Source of the DNA: Arabidopsis thaliana
Taxonomy: Eukaryota; Streptophyta; Magnoliopsida; Brassicales; Brassicaceae
Reading direction: 5' to 3'
Length of the DNA stretch: 64,000 nt
Assembly (NCBI RefSeq): GCF_000001735.4
Contig: NC_003070.9
Coordinates: 28,009,971 to 28,073,970 of the forward strand
How positions within the stretch are numbered: position 1 is the stretch's first letter; the number at the start of each line of letters is the position of its first letter. The translations under genes and the position numbers were made by a program. The notes under the pieces are model-generated. The model made no database searches, was not told the DNA's origin, and saw nothing but the letters and a program-made list of their open reading frames with translations. Of this stretch, positions 1 through 10,806 are shown in pieces.

Positions 1-2074
1 AGCCTGATACATAAAGAAACAACCACTAAGTCATGGAGATTCTGCAACTTTGGATTCTGAGTTTGTTGACAATAAGTGAAACACTTGCCTCAGTTGGAGA
101 TATTGGTGGACCAAGCAGTCTTGCCAATGATGTATGAAGAATTGCAGCATCATACTGAAACAAATATCAACACAAGTATCAGACAAGTGGTTCATGTTCA
201 TTGAGAGATATATACATTTTAGGAAATAGATATTACAAGTTGCTTCTCCGGTGCACGTGGAAGAACAGATCTCAGTTTCAAGCGGATTGTTATGGGGTCA
301 TCTCCAGAATTAACCTGGTGAAACATGAAACAGGATATTAGTCCCACATATCTGATTTAGCCATTTCTAAAGAACTTGGTAGCATAGTTTTTGTTATGGA
401 GGATGAAATTCCCAAAGTGGTATAATCAAAACAAAATGGACATCTGACTCGCATTTATTGAAACAAAGAGAAAGCAACAAAAATACCTTCCAGCATCCAA
501 GAAGAACACCAGTCGAGGTTAATAGAACTCTATCCAAGATAATCTCCAAAGGGCAAAGCTCTTTAGCAACTGCTTTAACAGCAGCTGCTTCTGCTTCAAC
601 CTGATAATGAAAAAGAGATTCAGAGACTAGAATCTTCACAAGATAAAAGTGGACTGATGATAAGATAAATGATAAAGTAAAAACAACAGACCTCAACTTC
701 AGTAGCTGGAACAGAGAAAATGTGATTCGATGCATGAAACATGCTGAAGTGGTACATCTTAGAGTCCTGAAACCAAATTGCTAAAAAAAAACAAAGTATG
801 AGAGAAGAAAATACAATTAACGGCATTATATATAATTCACATATATGGTAATAGCGGCAGGCTTACTATTTTCGAAGTAAGGACTGAACACATTTTTTAC
901 GACTTCCCTGCAATAAAACATAGAAGGACACCTTTTAGCAGTAGAACATTTTGAAAAGAGGGTAAATTTGCATTGAGATTGAGAAGGGGCAAGTTACACA
1001 CTCACAAGACTGGGACAGAGTATTCTGTGCTGAGATGTAATACATTAGCTCGCACAGGGGGATTCGCAACCTGAATATTTTATACAATCATACATGATAT
1101 TTAGCTATCGTTATACAAACCATTATTCCATTCTAACAATAGTAAAAGTAAGGATATAACATTCTACCTTAAGGACAGGTGCTATCTTTCCATCTTTCAG
1201 TGTGAAGAGATCTGAAAGTGACAATGACTGAGACGTTTCACCTTGTTTAAGAAACACGGGTCCGTTTTCTTGTAAATCCTGTTCCATCTTATTGTACAAC
1301 CTAGTACTTTGCTCCGCATAGGAGACAAAGGAATCTGAAACATACCAATCCGACTAATTATTGCTATGAATAACCATTTACCTCAGATACAATCTTGATA
1401 CAGATAAAGAAAACCCTTAAACAAAGGCACTAGATCCCCAAATCAAGCATTTCCCTTTGCATCAGATATTCAATCTAGAATGTTCTGCATTTGAACCACT
1501 AATCTTGTTGGCTTAAGAAGCTTCTAGAAGCATACCAAGTTTTGCTTTTATCAATAAGAAACATGTTGATGAACAAATAAAGAACGGTGATGTAAGTACC
1601 CATTTGATCCCTAAAAACTAAGTTCGGCTTAAAGAACCAATAGCAAACTCAAAATCTTAAGTACAAAAAACATAGAAAATTAAAAACTAGTTCTTTACGC
1701 AACCATAACTAGACAGTGCTGATGAACCCTTCAGTTAGCAAGTCAACATCGATCTTCCATTTACGAAACCCATATTCATTAAAAAAACCACAGACACACA
1801 ATTTAGTTAATTAATCAGATCGGGGTTAGAAAAATTAAAACATCAAAAGGTACTCAATTTCGAGACAAGGAAAGGAAAAGTCAGTGATTGATAAATAAAC
1901 AACCCTCAAGAGCTTAAAAAAATGATTTTTACCTGATGAAGGAGATGAAGTGGATGGCGAATTTCGAATACCCATTTGGAAAAGAGAGTAGAAGATAGTG
2001 AGAGAGATGGTCCAGAACAACACAGCGGTTCTCCAATTCGGTGCCCTAATCGCAGACGTTGTCGATGTCGCCAT
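1..2074 (-). CDS. Single-pass membrane protein of unknown function, C-terminus off the left edge
   Basis: Spliced minus-strand gene, ATG at 2074, recognised as the At1g74530-type 'transmembrane protein'. Exons that keep frame: 1933-2074, 1168-1334, 1006-1070, 867-907, 692-780, 487-600, 237-314, 89-154. They give about 254 residues, followed by a probable GC-AG intron (6-88) and an exon continuing past base 1. Residues about 17-36 form one hydrophobic segment (AVLFWTISLTIFYSLFQMGI) near the N-terminus, followed by a Ser/Pro-rich linker, so a signal-anchored protein with a soluble C-terminal part is likely. That part contains an Ala-rich helix (VEAEAAAVKAVAKE). I see no catalytic motif and assign no function. 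If the last intron is not spliced, the frame instead stops at 26-28 and gives 274 aa. Exon 5 starts after the T-rich acceptor at 781-782; the nearer CAG would break the frame. Confidence 0.8.
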
Positions 2075-3307
2075 TTCTCCTTTTGTTTTGTTTCCTGGGA
2101 AACTCCATTAGTCTTTTCTCCATTAACGTCAAGCTCTGTTTTAATTTCCTTTTTTTTTGTGTGGCTATTTTACATCTAGTTTTGCCACTCGATTTCATCA
2201 TATTTTTCTGTCAATATTTATTTATTATGTTGAATTAAAAAAAAAAATTATGTAACAATAAACTGCATAACACTTTCCGTTAACCTTATTCACCAAAATT
2301 TCGAATCCGTTTAAATCCGTATAATAATAACACACCATTCTACATTCGTGGTCATATTGGGCTTAGTGAGTGTTGTTGTGGCAACATACCTTACTTCCTT
2401 ATGTCCAAGAACTACTACTAATTGTAGCATTGCAAAACATTAAGAAAGGAAGAAAAACTTACTTGAACTCATCTTTATAAGAAGATGATTGGTGATGGTC
2501 TTCTACCAAATAATTCTTCTACTACGAGGTGGGAGTTTGTGTAGAGAATACAGACAAGTATGTTTCAGAAAACTTACATAGGCAAAAACAGAAAATGACC
2601 AACCTCCTTGTCGCTATCCTTTATATACTCACATTTTTATGATATCACAAGGAGTAAATCGGATGATAAACATAGTGGGATTTAAGGAGGATTTCAACCA
2701 GATGTGATTCTCTATTTATATAAAATCTCCATTTCTTCCTATTTTTTTGGATTCTTATTTTATCTCATTAGATTCGAGTTAATTTTTCTTTTCTTTTTGT
2801 CATGTGGGACGGTGTAGAACTCGTCGAGTTTTGGCTCATGGGCTGCCGGAGAACCCGAGAGGTGCTAAAAATCCCTCTCCTACATTATAATACTAAACCA
2901 AATATATACGTGAGCTAGAAACCACAACCAACATTAAATCATACTAAACCGATTATGTATTATTGTCATTTACTGTAATTCAATCCATGATAGAATACAA
3001 AATGACTTCTAGATTTGCTATGTATGCATATAACCTCATGCTCATAAAATTTATCAAAACCAAAGTCCAGTCACACCTTATATGCAAATGACAATTCTTA
3101 ATCCATAAATTCTACATTTGGTTCACAAATGTCCAACATGAGAACTAAAGCACAAGAAATAGTTTTGGTAAGTAAACAGAAAATGCAAAAAGTGTGAGAG
3201 TATTAAGGGGCCAAACCATGGTATTTTCATGCGCATACCAAAGTTGTGTTTCTCTACACTTACGTAAGTAAATATCAAAAACTTTCTTCTATGTTTTACA
3301 GTTTGCG
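2075..3307. other. Intergenic: divergent promoter region
   Basis: This lies between the start of the minus-strand membrane-protein gene and the TATA box of CYP98A8. It is AT-rich with no coding-like frame longer than about 70 codons. The part nearest CYP98A8 (3178-3232) is conserved in the CYP98A9 promoter and is listed separately. I see no repeat or transposon end. Confidence 0.6.
3178..3232 (+). promoter_or_regulatory. Promoter block conserved between CYP98A8 and CYP98A9
   Basis: This block begins AGAAAATGCAAA, continues AGTGTGAGA and ends in TTTCATGC. It recurs at 5906-5964 upstream of CYP98A9 with the same order of words. Both copies start about 210 bp before the ATG (214 and 210 bp), while the flanking promoter sequence is much less alike. 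The conservation is seen in the sequence. That it carries the shared floral expression of the two genes is inference. Confidence 0.55.
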
Positions 3308-3314
3308 TATAAAA
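3308..3314 (+). promoter_or_regulatory. TATA box of CYP98A8
   Basis: TATAAAA lies 84 bp before the chosen ATG at 3392. This is the spacing expected for a short plant 5' leader of about 50 nt. There is no competing TATA element within 100 bp. Confidence 0.6.
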
Positions 3315-3391
3315 ACTTCAGTGTAAGGTAGATGTTACAATGTACATCAAACTTACATCAATAACTGTTGTTTCACATCGTCGAAGCAAAA

Positions 3392-4885
3392 ATGATTATA
3401 TATCTAATTTCATTACTCCCTATCATCGTCGCCACCCTCATGCTTTATCAACGATGGTGGAGATCCAACATACCGCCGGGACCAAAACCAAAGTTTCTGC
3501 TTGGAAACCTTCATCAAATGAAACCACTTTGGACGCATTCTTTCTCGGAGTGGTCAGAGACTTATGGTCCTATCATATCGGTGTGGATAGGGTCACAGCT
3601 CACTGTCGTGGTCTCGAGCTCTGATCTAGCCAGACAAGTGTTGAGAGACAAAGACCATCAGTTGTCTAACCGACACAGGATCGCAAGGATGACTCAGACC
3701 GGTACTGATCTTGTTTGGTCCGATTACAGTCCACATTATGTGAAACTGAGGAAACTCTGTACACTCGAGCTCTTCTCTCTGAAAAGCATCGAAAATTTCA
3801 GGTCCTTGAGAGAGATGGAAGCAAGATCGATGGTTGTGTCGATTCTGAAGGACTTAATGAGCAATTCAGGGGATGATCAGGAGCGAAAACCGGTGATTGT
3901 GAGGAAGTACCTAGCTGCGGTTGTTTTGAATACCATCTCAAGGTTAATGATAGGGAAAGAGTTCGGGTCTGAGGAAGGAAAAGAGTTTAAAGCCATCGTT
4001 GAGAAAGAACATCTTCTCAGTGGCTCAGGGACGATTCTTGATCACGTCTGGTGGCTCAAATGGGTTTCTTCTTGGTTCTTTAGTGATAAGGAATTCTTAG
4101 CGCACAAGGATCGGAGAACAAAGTGGTTTAGAGGAGCTATTATGGTGGAAGAAGATATAGAAATAGAGGATCACAGGGGATTTGTTCGGAAATTGTTGGT
4201 GTTAAAAGAGCAGAAAGAGCTGAGCGAAGAGACGGTTGGGGGACTAGTCTGGAACATGTTAACCGCGGGTGCTGACACAACTGCAGTTGTTATCGAATGG
4301 GCTATGGCAGAGATGATCAAATGCCCGACCGTGCAAGAAAAGGCGCAACAGGAGCTTGATTCTGTGGTTGGATCCGAAAGGTTAATGACTGAATCAGATA
4401 TCCCCATACTGCCATATCTGCAATGTGTGGTTAAAGAAGCTCTCCGGCTTCACCCGTCAACACCATTAATGCTTCCACACAAAGCAAGTGAAACTGTTTG
4501 GGTAGGTGGGTACAAGGTTCCTAAGGGAGCCACAGTTTATGTCAATGTGCAGGCGATTGGGCGGGACCCTGCAAACTGGATAAACCCATATGAGTTCAGA
4601 CCAGAGCGGTTCCTTCAGGAAGAAACCGATGTTAAAGGTCGAGACTTTAGGGTTCTTCCATTTGGATCAGGAAGACGGATGTGTCCAGCGGCACAGCTCA
4701 GCATGAACTTGATGACATTGGTGATGGGAAATTTGTTGCATTGCTTCTCATGGAGTTCCCCTGTTCCTGGAGAGAGGATTGACATGAGCGAGAATCCTGG
4801 ATTGCTTTGTAACATGAGGACTCCATTGCAGGCTCTAGCTTTGCCGAGAGCTGCCGCAAGAGCAATACCTTTACCTTTAGATTAA
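3392..4885 (+). CDS. CYP98A8: Cytochrome P450 CYP98A8, phenolamide hydroxylase
   Basis: 497-aa microsomal P450 encoded without introns. The N-terminus is a membrane anchor ([18 protein letters not shown]) followed by the proline hinge IPPGPKP. The I-helix oxygen-binding motif AGADTT, the K-helix EALRLHP (ExxR), the PERF-type motif FRPERF and the haem loop [11 protein letters not shown] with its axial Cys are all intact. Known family role: with CYP98A9 it hydroxylates the aromatic rings of tricoumaroyl-spermidine in the tapetum, a step towards pollen-wall phenolamides, unlike CYP98A3, which acts in lignin synthesis. I chose the second in-frame ATG (3392) because it gives the normal anchor; an upstream ATG at 3368 would add eight polar residues. 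The lack of introns fits the accepted retroposition origin of this pair. CYP98A9 follows 1.2 kb downstream on the same strand. Confidence 0.97.
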   Translation: MIIYLISLLPIIVATLMLYQRWWRSNIPPGPKPKFLLGNLHQMKPLWTHSFSEWSETYGPIISVWIGSQLTVVVSSSDLARQVLRDKDHQLSNRHRIARMTQTGTDLVWSDYSPHYVKLRKLCTLELFSLKSIENFRSLREMEARSMVVSILKDLMSNSGDDQERKPVIVRKYLAAVVLNTISRLMIGKEFGSEEGKEFKAIVEKEHLLSGSGTILDHVWWLKWVSSWFFSDKEFLAHKDRRTKWFRGAIMVEEDIEIEDHRGFVRKLLVLKEQKELSEETVGGLVWNMLTAGADTTAVVIEWAMAEMIKCPTVQEKAQQELDSVVGSERLMTESDIPILPYLQCVVKEALRLHPSTPLMLPHKASETVWVGGYKVPKGATVYVNVQAIGRDPANWINPYEFRPERFLQEETDVKGRDFRVLPFGSGRRMCPAAQLSMNLMTLVMGNLLHCFSWSSPVPGERIDMSENPGLLCNMRTPLQALALPRAAARAIPLPLD

Positions 4886-5905
4886 AATAGATAAACAATC
4901 AGACACATAAGATAAGATAATCAAAATCCATATACCATGAAGACTCTCATAATGGACACGAAGATGTAGCTATGTAAAACCCAAGAGGCATTGCAAGATT
5001 TGAGACATGGTTGAGTATAGTTTCATACAATAACATGTAGCTATTATATATGGAAATAAAAGAGTCAATATTTACATGGTGAAAGCTCAATATCATGACA
5101 AGCATCGCATAGACTAAAACTTCATAATACAAATTTTAGGAGCTTTTGGTTTTTATTTATAGTGTTGATGGGAGGAGATGAAGTGTATATAATGCACCAA
5201 GATCAATTACTCTCTTGTCTACCAAAGTCAAGACCACACAAAAAAAAATTGGGCAGAGATTGTGTTTAACTTACAACAAGTTTCAAAGTATGGGAGCATG
5301 TAAGTCTTCATACTAATAAGTCGCACAAGTAGTAGGTGCCCGTAGAAACATGAAACTGCTCACTTGGCTATTTTATCGAACGCTTGGTGTGCACCTGCAA
5401 TGTTAACAACGAACGAATTCAACAAAAAAATTCCCCGAGACGGCGAGACCCCAATTCTTTCTTACACCCAAAATCATCGCAGCTCTGTCGTTTACGTAGT
5501 CTCCGACTAACAGACATGAAAAAAAAAGGAAAAGCCTCCGACAAAACATCATCGTCCTTGGCAACAAATGAAGATGTTAGTATACTTCTAAATCTAAACC
5601 AAGCTTGGTTTATTGGTTTATTAATTAATAACGGATCAAGTTTAATCAAACCGAGCTTGTGCGTCACCACAATTTCTAAACCGGGCTAAACGCCTAAACC
5701 AAACTAGAAATTGAACTCAAAGCCAATCAGCCTACTAATAAATCTCTTGTTTACCATATGAATTTTGTTAACAGATGTCAAACTCTGAACTTTGGATACA
5801 TTTGCAAGATACACAAATTGATACCTCAAAAAGTTAAAAGAATGTAGTACATGAAAGTGTCTTTCTTACAACAAAGAAAGTTCAACTAAAATTTTCAATC
5901 AAATT
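4886..5905. other. Spacer between the CYP98A paralogues
   Basis: About 1 kb of mostly AT-rich sequence. A slightly GC-richer stretch at 5384-5689 is open for 101 codons on the plus strand and 83 on the minus strand. The protein is low-complexity, rich in Ser and Lys, and resembles nothing I know, so I do not call a gene. The CYP98A9 promoter occupies the right end. Confidence 0.5.
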
Positions 5906-5964
5906 AGAAAATGCAAATAGTGTGAGAAAAGCAAAAAGTGAACCAATTCATGACAATTTCATGC
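5906..5964 (+). promoter_or_regulatory. CYP98A9 copy of the conserved promoter block
   Basis: Counterpart of 3178-3232, starting AGAAAATGCAAATAG and ending TTTCATGC, 210 bp before the CYP98A9 ATG. A few small insertions (about 4 nt net) separate the two copies. Confidence 0.55.
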
Positions 5965-6043
5965 AAAATTACGTGTTATCTAAACAGCTTATTCCATAAC
6001 CGTGACTAAAAATAATAATTCATAAATCATTTAATATTTGGTG

Positions 6044-6050
6044 TATAAAA
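6044..6050 (+). promoter_or_regulatory. TATA box of CYP98A9
   Basis: TATAAAA lies 72 bp before the ATG at 6116, at a position equivalent to the TATA box of CYP98A8. Confidence 0.55.
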
Positions 6051-6115
6051 AAGTATACTTCATGAAGAAGCATCAAACCTGTATTTTATCAATTACCACA
6101 CTTTGTCTAAGCAAA

Positions 6116-7579
6116 ATGGATTTATTACTCATATCCTTAACCACTATCATAATCGCCGCCTACATGCAAAATCTACGACGTCGGGGATCCAACATACCGC
6201 CGGGACCACCAACGCGATTTCTGGTCGGAAACCTTCATCAACTGAAACCATTATGGACGCAGTCTTTCTCCGAGTGGTCACAGACTTATGGCCCCATCAT
6301 ATCGGTGTGGTTAGGATCACAGCTAGCTGTTGTGGTCTCGAGCTCTGACTTAGCCAAACAAGTGTTGAGAGACAAAGACTACCAACTCTGTAACCGACAC
6401 AGAACCGCAAGGATGACTCAGAACGGCAGCGATCTTATTTGGTCTGACTACGGAGCACATTATGTGAAAATGAGAAAACTCTGTACACTCGAGCTCTTTT
6501 CTTTGAAAAGCATAGAGTGTTTCAGGTCGATGAGAGAGATGGAAGTAAGTTCCATGGTTAAGTCGATTTTCAATGACTTCATGAGCGATGATCAGAAACC
6601 AGTGGTGTTGAGGAACTATCTAGATTCTGTTGCTTTGAACATTGTTTCAAGATTAGTTATCGGGAAAACATTCGAACCCAAAGATGGAAGAGAGTTTAGA
6701 TCAATTGTAGAAAGGGAGACTCGCTTGCCCGGCGCAACCAAGATGCTTGATTACACCGTTTGGCTTAAACGTCTTTCGTCATGGTTCACTAGCGACAAGG
6801 CGTTCATGAAGCACATGGCTCGGAAAAGAAATTGGTTTAAACGAGCTGTAATGGATGAAGTATATGGAGGAAGAGATCAAAAGTGTTTTGTTCAGAGTCT
6901 GTTAGAGTTGAAAGAGAAGGATGAGCTGACCGAGGAGACTGTGATGGGACTGGTCTGGAACATGTTAACTGCAGGAGCTGACACAACCGCCATAACTATT
7001 GAATGGGCAATGGCAGAGATGATCAGATGCCCGACCGTGAAAGAAAAGGTGCAGGATGAGCTTGATTCCGTGGTTGGATCCGGACGGTTAATGTCTGATG
7101 CAGATATCCCAAAACTGCCGTTTCTGCAATGCGTACTCAAAGAAGCTCTCCGGCTTCACCCTCCAACACCATTGATGCTTCCACACAAGGCCAGCGAATC
7201 AGTTCAGGTAGGTGGGTACAAAGTTCCTAAGGGAGCCACGGTTTATGTCAACGTGCAGGCGATTGCTCGAGATCCTGCAAACTGGAGTAACCCAGATGAG
7301 TTTAGACCAGAGAGGTTTCTTGTGGAGGAAACGGACGTTAAAGGTCAAGACTTTCGGGTTCTTCCGTTTGGGTCGGGAAGACGGGTGTGTCCAGCCGCTC
7401 AACTCAGCCTCAATATGATGACATTAGCACTAGGTAGTTTGTTGCATTGTTTCTCATGGACATCCTCTACACCTCGAGAACACATTGACATGACCGAGAA
7501 GCCTGGATTAGTTTGTTACATGAAGGCTCCATTGCAGGCTCTAGCTTCGTCCAGGCTGCCACAAGAGTTATACCTTTAA
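6116..7579 (+). CDS. CYP98A9: Cytochrome P450 CYP98A9, phenolamide hydroxylase
   Basis: 487-aa intronless P450 closely similar to CYP98A8 along its whole length. Motifs in order: N-terminal anchor ([16 protein letters not shown]), IPPGPP hinge, AGADTT in the I-helix, EALRLHP in the K-helix, FRPERF, and haem loop [11 protein letters not shown]. Known role: hydroxylation of coumaroyl-spermidine conjugates in anthers, partly overlapping with CYP98A8. An upstream in-frame ATG at 6038 would add 26 residues but lies just before the TATA box, so the internal Met at 6116, which starts the anchor, is the likely start. Relative to CYP98A8 the region after the haem domain is shorter, and there are small gaps around residues 180-280, the most divergent part of the pair. 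Confidence 0.97.
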
Positions 7580-7844
7580 CTTTTAACTGAGATAGATTAT
7601 ATTAATCAACATAAGATAAAGAGAGATTCTCAATTGCGAAAAACAGATGTAGTTATGGCAAGATTTAGGACATGGATGATGACATGGTTCGTACAAACAG
7701 AATGTAGCTATTGATAGTAAATAAACTAAATATTCCAAAAGAGAAAGCTTAGTCTCATCATTGCTAAAATTGAGAACCTCATAACACAAACTTTACACAT
7801 CTGTTATAGAAGCAAGCCAGCAATGTGTTATCTTTGGGCTCCCA

Positions 7845-9930
7845 TCATTCCTCACCATCTTCCTCCTCTTCATCGTCATCGTCTTCTTCTCCCTGAAGAG
7901 ATTATGGTTTCAAAGATTTTCAAGGTTAAGAGATGGTGCACAGTAACAAAACATGTGACTCATAATAACAATGTCCAGACTGATACTCAATTAATCAATG
8001 TATTTTGAGGAGCAATGAGACAATTGTTTTACCTCTTCGTCACCATCATCATCTCCATCAAAATCCTCTTCATCAGCATCCTACATACATCAACAAAATC
8101 TTTAAGCAACTTATTACCTCTACAGAAAGAGGATTCAAGATTGAAAGTGAAATGATAAATAGTTTACATTGTTGAAGTAGGTGAGAGGGTTGGACCAGAG
8201 ATCTTCCTTGATAATATCAGCAACCTGCTCCGAGAGAAGATTTCGGAGTTCAAATTGGGCAGATAATAAAAACGGTCTATAACGTATAACAAGTCAGAAA
8301 GTAGATGAGTATGTACCTCATCATGAATCTCATCCCCAGCATCTTCCTTATGTTGAGCATCAGTAAACCAAGTAAAGAAACTGAAGAGAAAGTTAAATGG
8401 AAAGAATTTAACTTTTTGTATCATATTCATCATATATTCATGACCACAAGAATTTCACTAAGAATATGATCACTTAATGGGGTCTAGAACAATACCTCTC
8501 CTCTGGCAATGCACGTTTATTTCCTTTCTTATCATCATGGTTCACTCCATTTGGCAAGCCCTACATTATTGAGAAACATCATTAAAAATAACGCCGAAGA
8601 GAGACAAATAAAGTAAGAAACTTATTATCTGTTTATATTTACCTTGCCCTCCTTCCATTTGATAGGAGTTGCAGTGATTTTTGTTGTTCCTTCTTCAAGG
8701 AAAGTAAATGTCTTGGTAAGCTTGGCATCCTCAAAGAACGGGTTTGAAGTGAAGTGCTGCGATTGATACCCCCAATTTAACAAGTTAAATAACAACAAAA
8801 CCCAGTAATCTTCTCAGATCAATATGAGAAGACAATAACAACAGATTAGAAAAATGAGCTGGATAAAGAAACATACAAAAGTTATAGAGTATCCAGATTT
8901 CACATCTTTGGCATCCTCCACTTCCAGAGAGTTCAAGTACTTAAAAATCTGTAAAAACAGGGAAATCAAATGAATTGGTAAAAAGTAATGTAACTGTACA
9001 GAAAAAATGAATGCCAATCGGATAGTTATCGCCTTATCGGCATTATAATCTGGAAAACATGCCGAAAGATAACTCAAACCTTTTGGTCTTCTTCAGTCAA
9101 GAGGTCGCCTAAGGCAGGATGACTCAAAAACTGCAAAGAATGTGTAATGGTCATTGGTCAATAAGTAGTAGATGTTTAAAAACAGTAACTGAAAACAACC
9201 TATAAACACTTACAGCAGTCATCCAAAAGCCAGGAATCGATTGGATAACTTCATTGCGCTTGTCATAGACAGGTTTCCGTATCACGTTATATTTCTGCTC
9301 TACTTCCAAGACCTCGTCACTGGCCTTTTCGTTAATCTATAACCAACAAACCAGAGTTAGGAGAAAGAAGAAGAAAAAAACACTCATTAGAGTTCATGTC
9401 AATTCTAACTGTACTTATGAGTTAATGATATGCAATTGTTTGAGCTTTAACTTCTCAAACAGTACTCTTTCCACTAACTTCTCTATAGCTATTGGAGGAG
9501 TAATTACAGAGAGCAGTCACATGAATTAAATTATAAATAAGCAGAAATCACACAACATGTTCTCAAATTGCATTGTACGAATACACAACTATCACTACTG
9601 TAGCAACAATACAAAAAGACGATCCTTCATTCAAATCCAGCTACATATGAACATTAAAGTAAAATCTGTACCATAAAAATCAAAATTGGAATCCATTCAA
9701 CTTTACCAGGATACAGAGCACATGACACCGGTTAAGAAAAAGGGGAAAAATCTGGAGAATCAGAGCAAATTAACGAAAAGTGAAAGAGGAGATTTTTTAA
9801 CCTTCTCGAGGTCGTCTTGAATCTCCTGAAGCTTCTCAATTGAGAGAACAAGCTCTGCGTCGATTTGCTCCAAGTTTTCTTCTTCGCCTTTCTCTTCAAT
9901 TTTCGACTTCTTGCTCTTGTCCGCGACCAT
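7845..9930 (-). CDS. NRP1: NAP1-related histone chaperone NRP1
   Basis: Ten coding exons (9802-9930, 9214-9336, 9080-9130, 8877-8948, 8643-8756, 8496-8560, 8317-8380, 8168-8224, 8033-8080, 7845-7892) join in frame to 256 aa. The N-terminus is a Lys/Glu-rich stretch followed by a long helix ([24 protein letters not shown]) that serves as the NAP dimerisation helix. The NAP/SET core follows ([36 protein letters not shown]). The C-terminus is almost purely acidic (about 30 Asp/Glu residues), as in SET/NAP chaperones. Known role: nuclear H2A-H2B chaperone, with NRP2 needed for root meristem growth and homologous recombination. Start chosen as the only ATG giving the complete helix. The acidic tail is split over two 48-nt exons. 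Confidence 0.96.
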
Positions 9931-10412
9931 TTTCAGTTCACTTCCTTTGAGGAAACCCTAATTCCAAAGAAAGAGAGGATTTTGGCTCCTCCTTTTGGTC
10001 TCTTCTCTTCTTGTGGTTCCGTCACAAGAGAATCAGCTAAAACCCTAGCTCCCGATGAGAGTTTATGCTTGTGAAGTGTGAGAGTGGGCAAAAGGGAACT
10101 TAGGGTTTTGAGGGGTTTATGTGGACCAATCAGGTTGCGCCAGCTGAAGCAAATAAGGGTATATTAGTCAATTTAAAAATCAATATTAGGGTACTTTAGA
10201 ATTTTCTCTTCACTTGCTTTTTTAAGTTATCCTATTAAAATAGTTGATTTAATAAAAGCGGATTAAGTCATTTAATTTTTCCCTTTTTGTGTCGTATGAT
10301 TTTACTTCAGGACCACTAAAACATTATTGCTCTAAAATATTATAACTTGACAAAATATATCCACTTTAAAATAAAACAATTTGAGAAGAAAAAAACAAAA
10401 AAAAAAAGGAAA
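9931..10412. other. NRP1 promoter and 5' leader
   Basis: No coding frame is supported here. The part near 9931-10080 contains the AAACCCTA motif (AACCCTA near 9953 and AACCCTAG near 10041), typical of plant genes active in dividing cells. This fits a histone chaperone. The rest is AT-rich up to the tRNA gene. Confidence 0.45.
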
Positions 10413-10420
10413 TGTTGACA

Positions 10421-10453
<33 letters not shown>

Positions 10454-10493
10454 ACCTTAATCTGGCGCCTTAGACCAACTCGGCCATATCAAC
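10413..10493 (-). tRNA. tRNA-Leu (anticodon AAG)
   Basis: An 81-nt minus-strand cloverleaf. The acceptor arm GTTGATA pairs with TGTCAAC plus discriminator A with one imperfect pair. The D-arm is GGCCGAGTTGGTCTAAGGC. The anticodon stem CCAGA/TCTGG closes the loop TTAAGGT, giving anticodon AAG. A long variable arm (TCCGAAAGG) marks a type II leucine tRNA, and the T-arm is GTGGGTTCAAATCCCAC. There is no intron. A-box and B-box promoters are the D- and T-arms themselves. An almost identical tRNA-Leu with another anticodon lies at 17990-18070 on the other strand. Confidence 0.95.
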
Positions 10494-10806
10494 TTTTGTG
10501 TTCTAGAAAGAAAACATAATTATTTATTCAAATTATTCCTACGCGCTTCTTCGCCGAGTGCGATGGGTTTACTACTCCCAGCGTTGTAGCCGTTGAAGCT
10601 CATCAGTGAACTTTACTTTCATCCATTGTAATTGATTTCTCCAGTTGTTTTCTGAGTCTCCTCATTGAGAAAGGATCTACCTTTTTCTCGATTTTATTCT
10701 CTCCGCTGAGAATTGTCTAGGGTTCTTCTGTCTTCTTTGCTATTTCTCTCGTATCTGGATTTTAGGGATTCAAAGTATTTTCATTAGGTTACGATTATTC
10801 TCCTTT

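Noticed and set aside
5384..5689. 101-codon plus-strand frame between the CYP98A genes, overlapped by an 83-codon minus frame
   Set aside because: Low-complexity protein, no family likeness, no promoter spacing; open on both strands, as expected by chance in a GC-richer patch.
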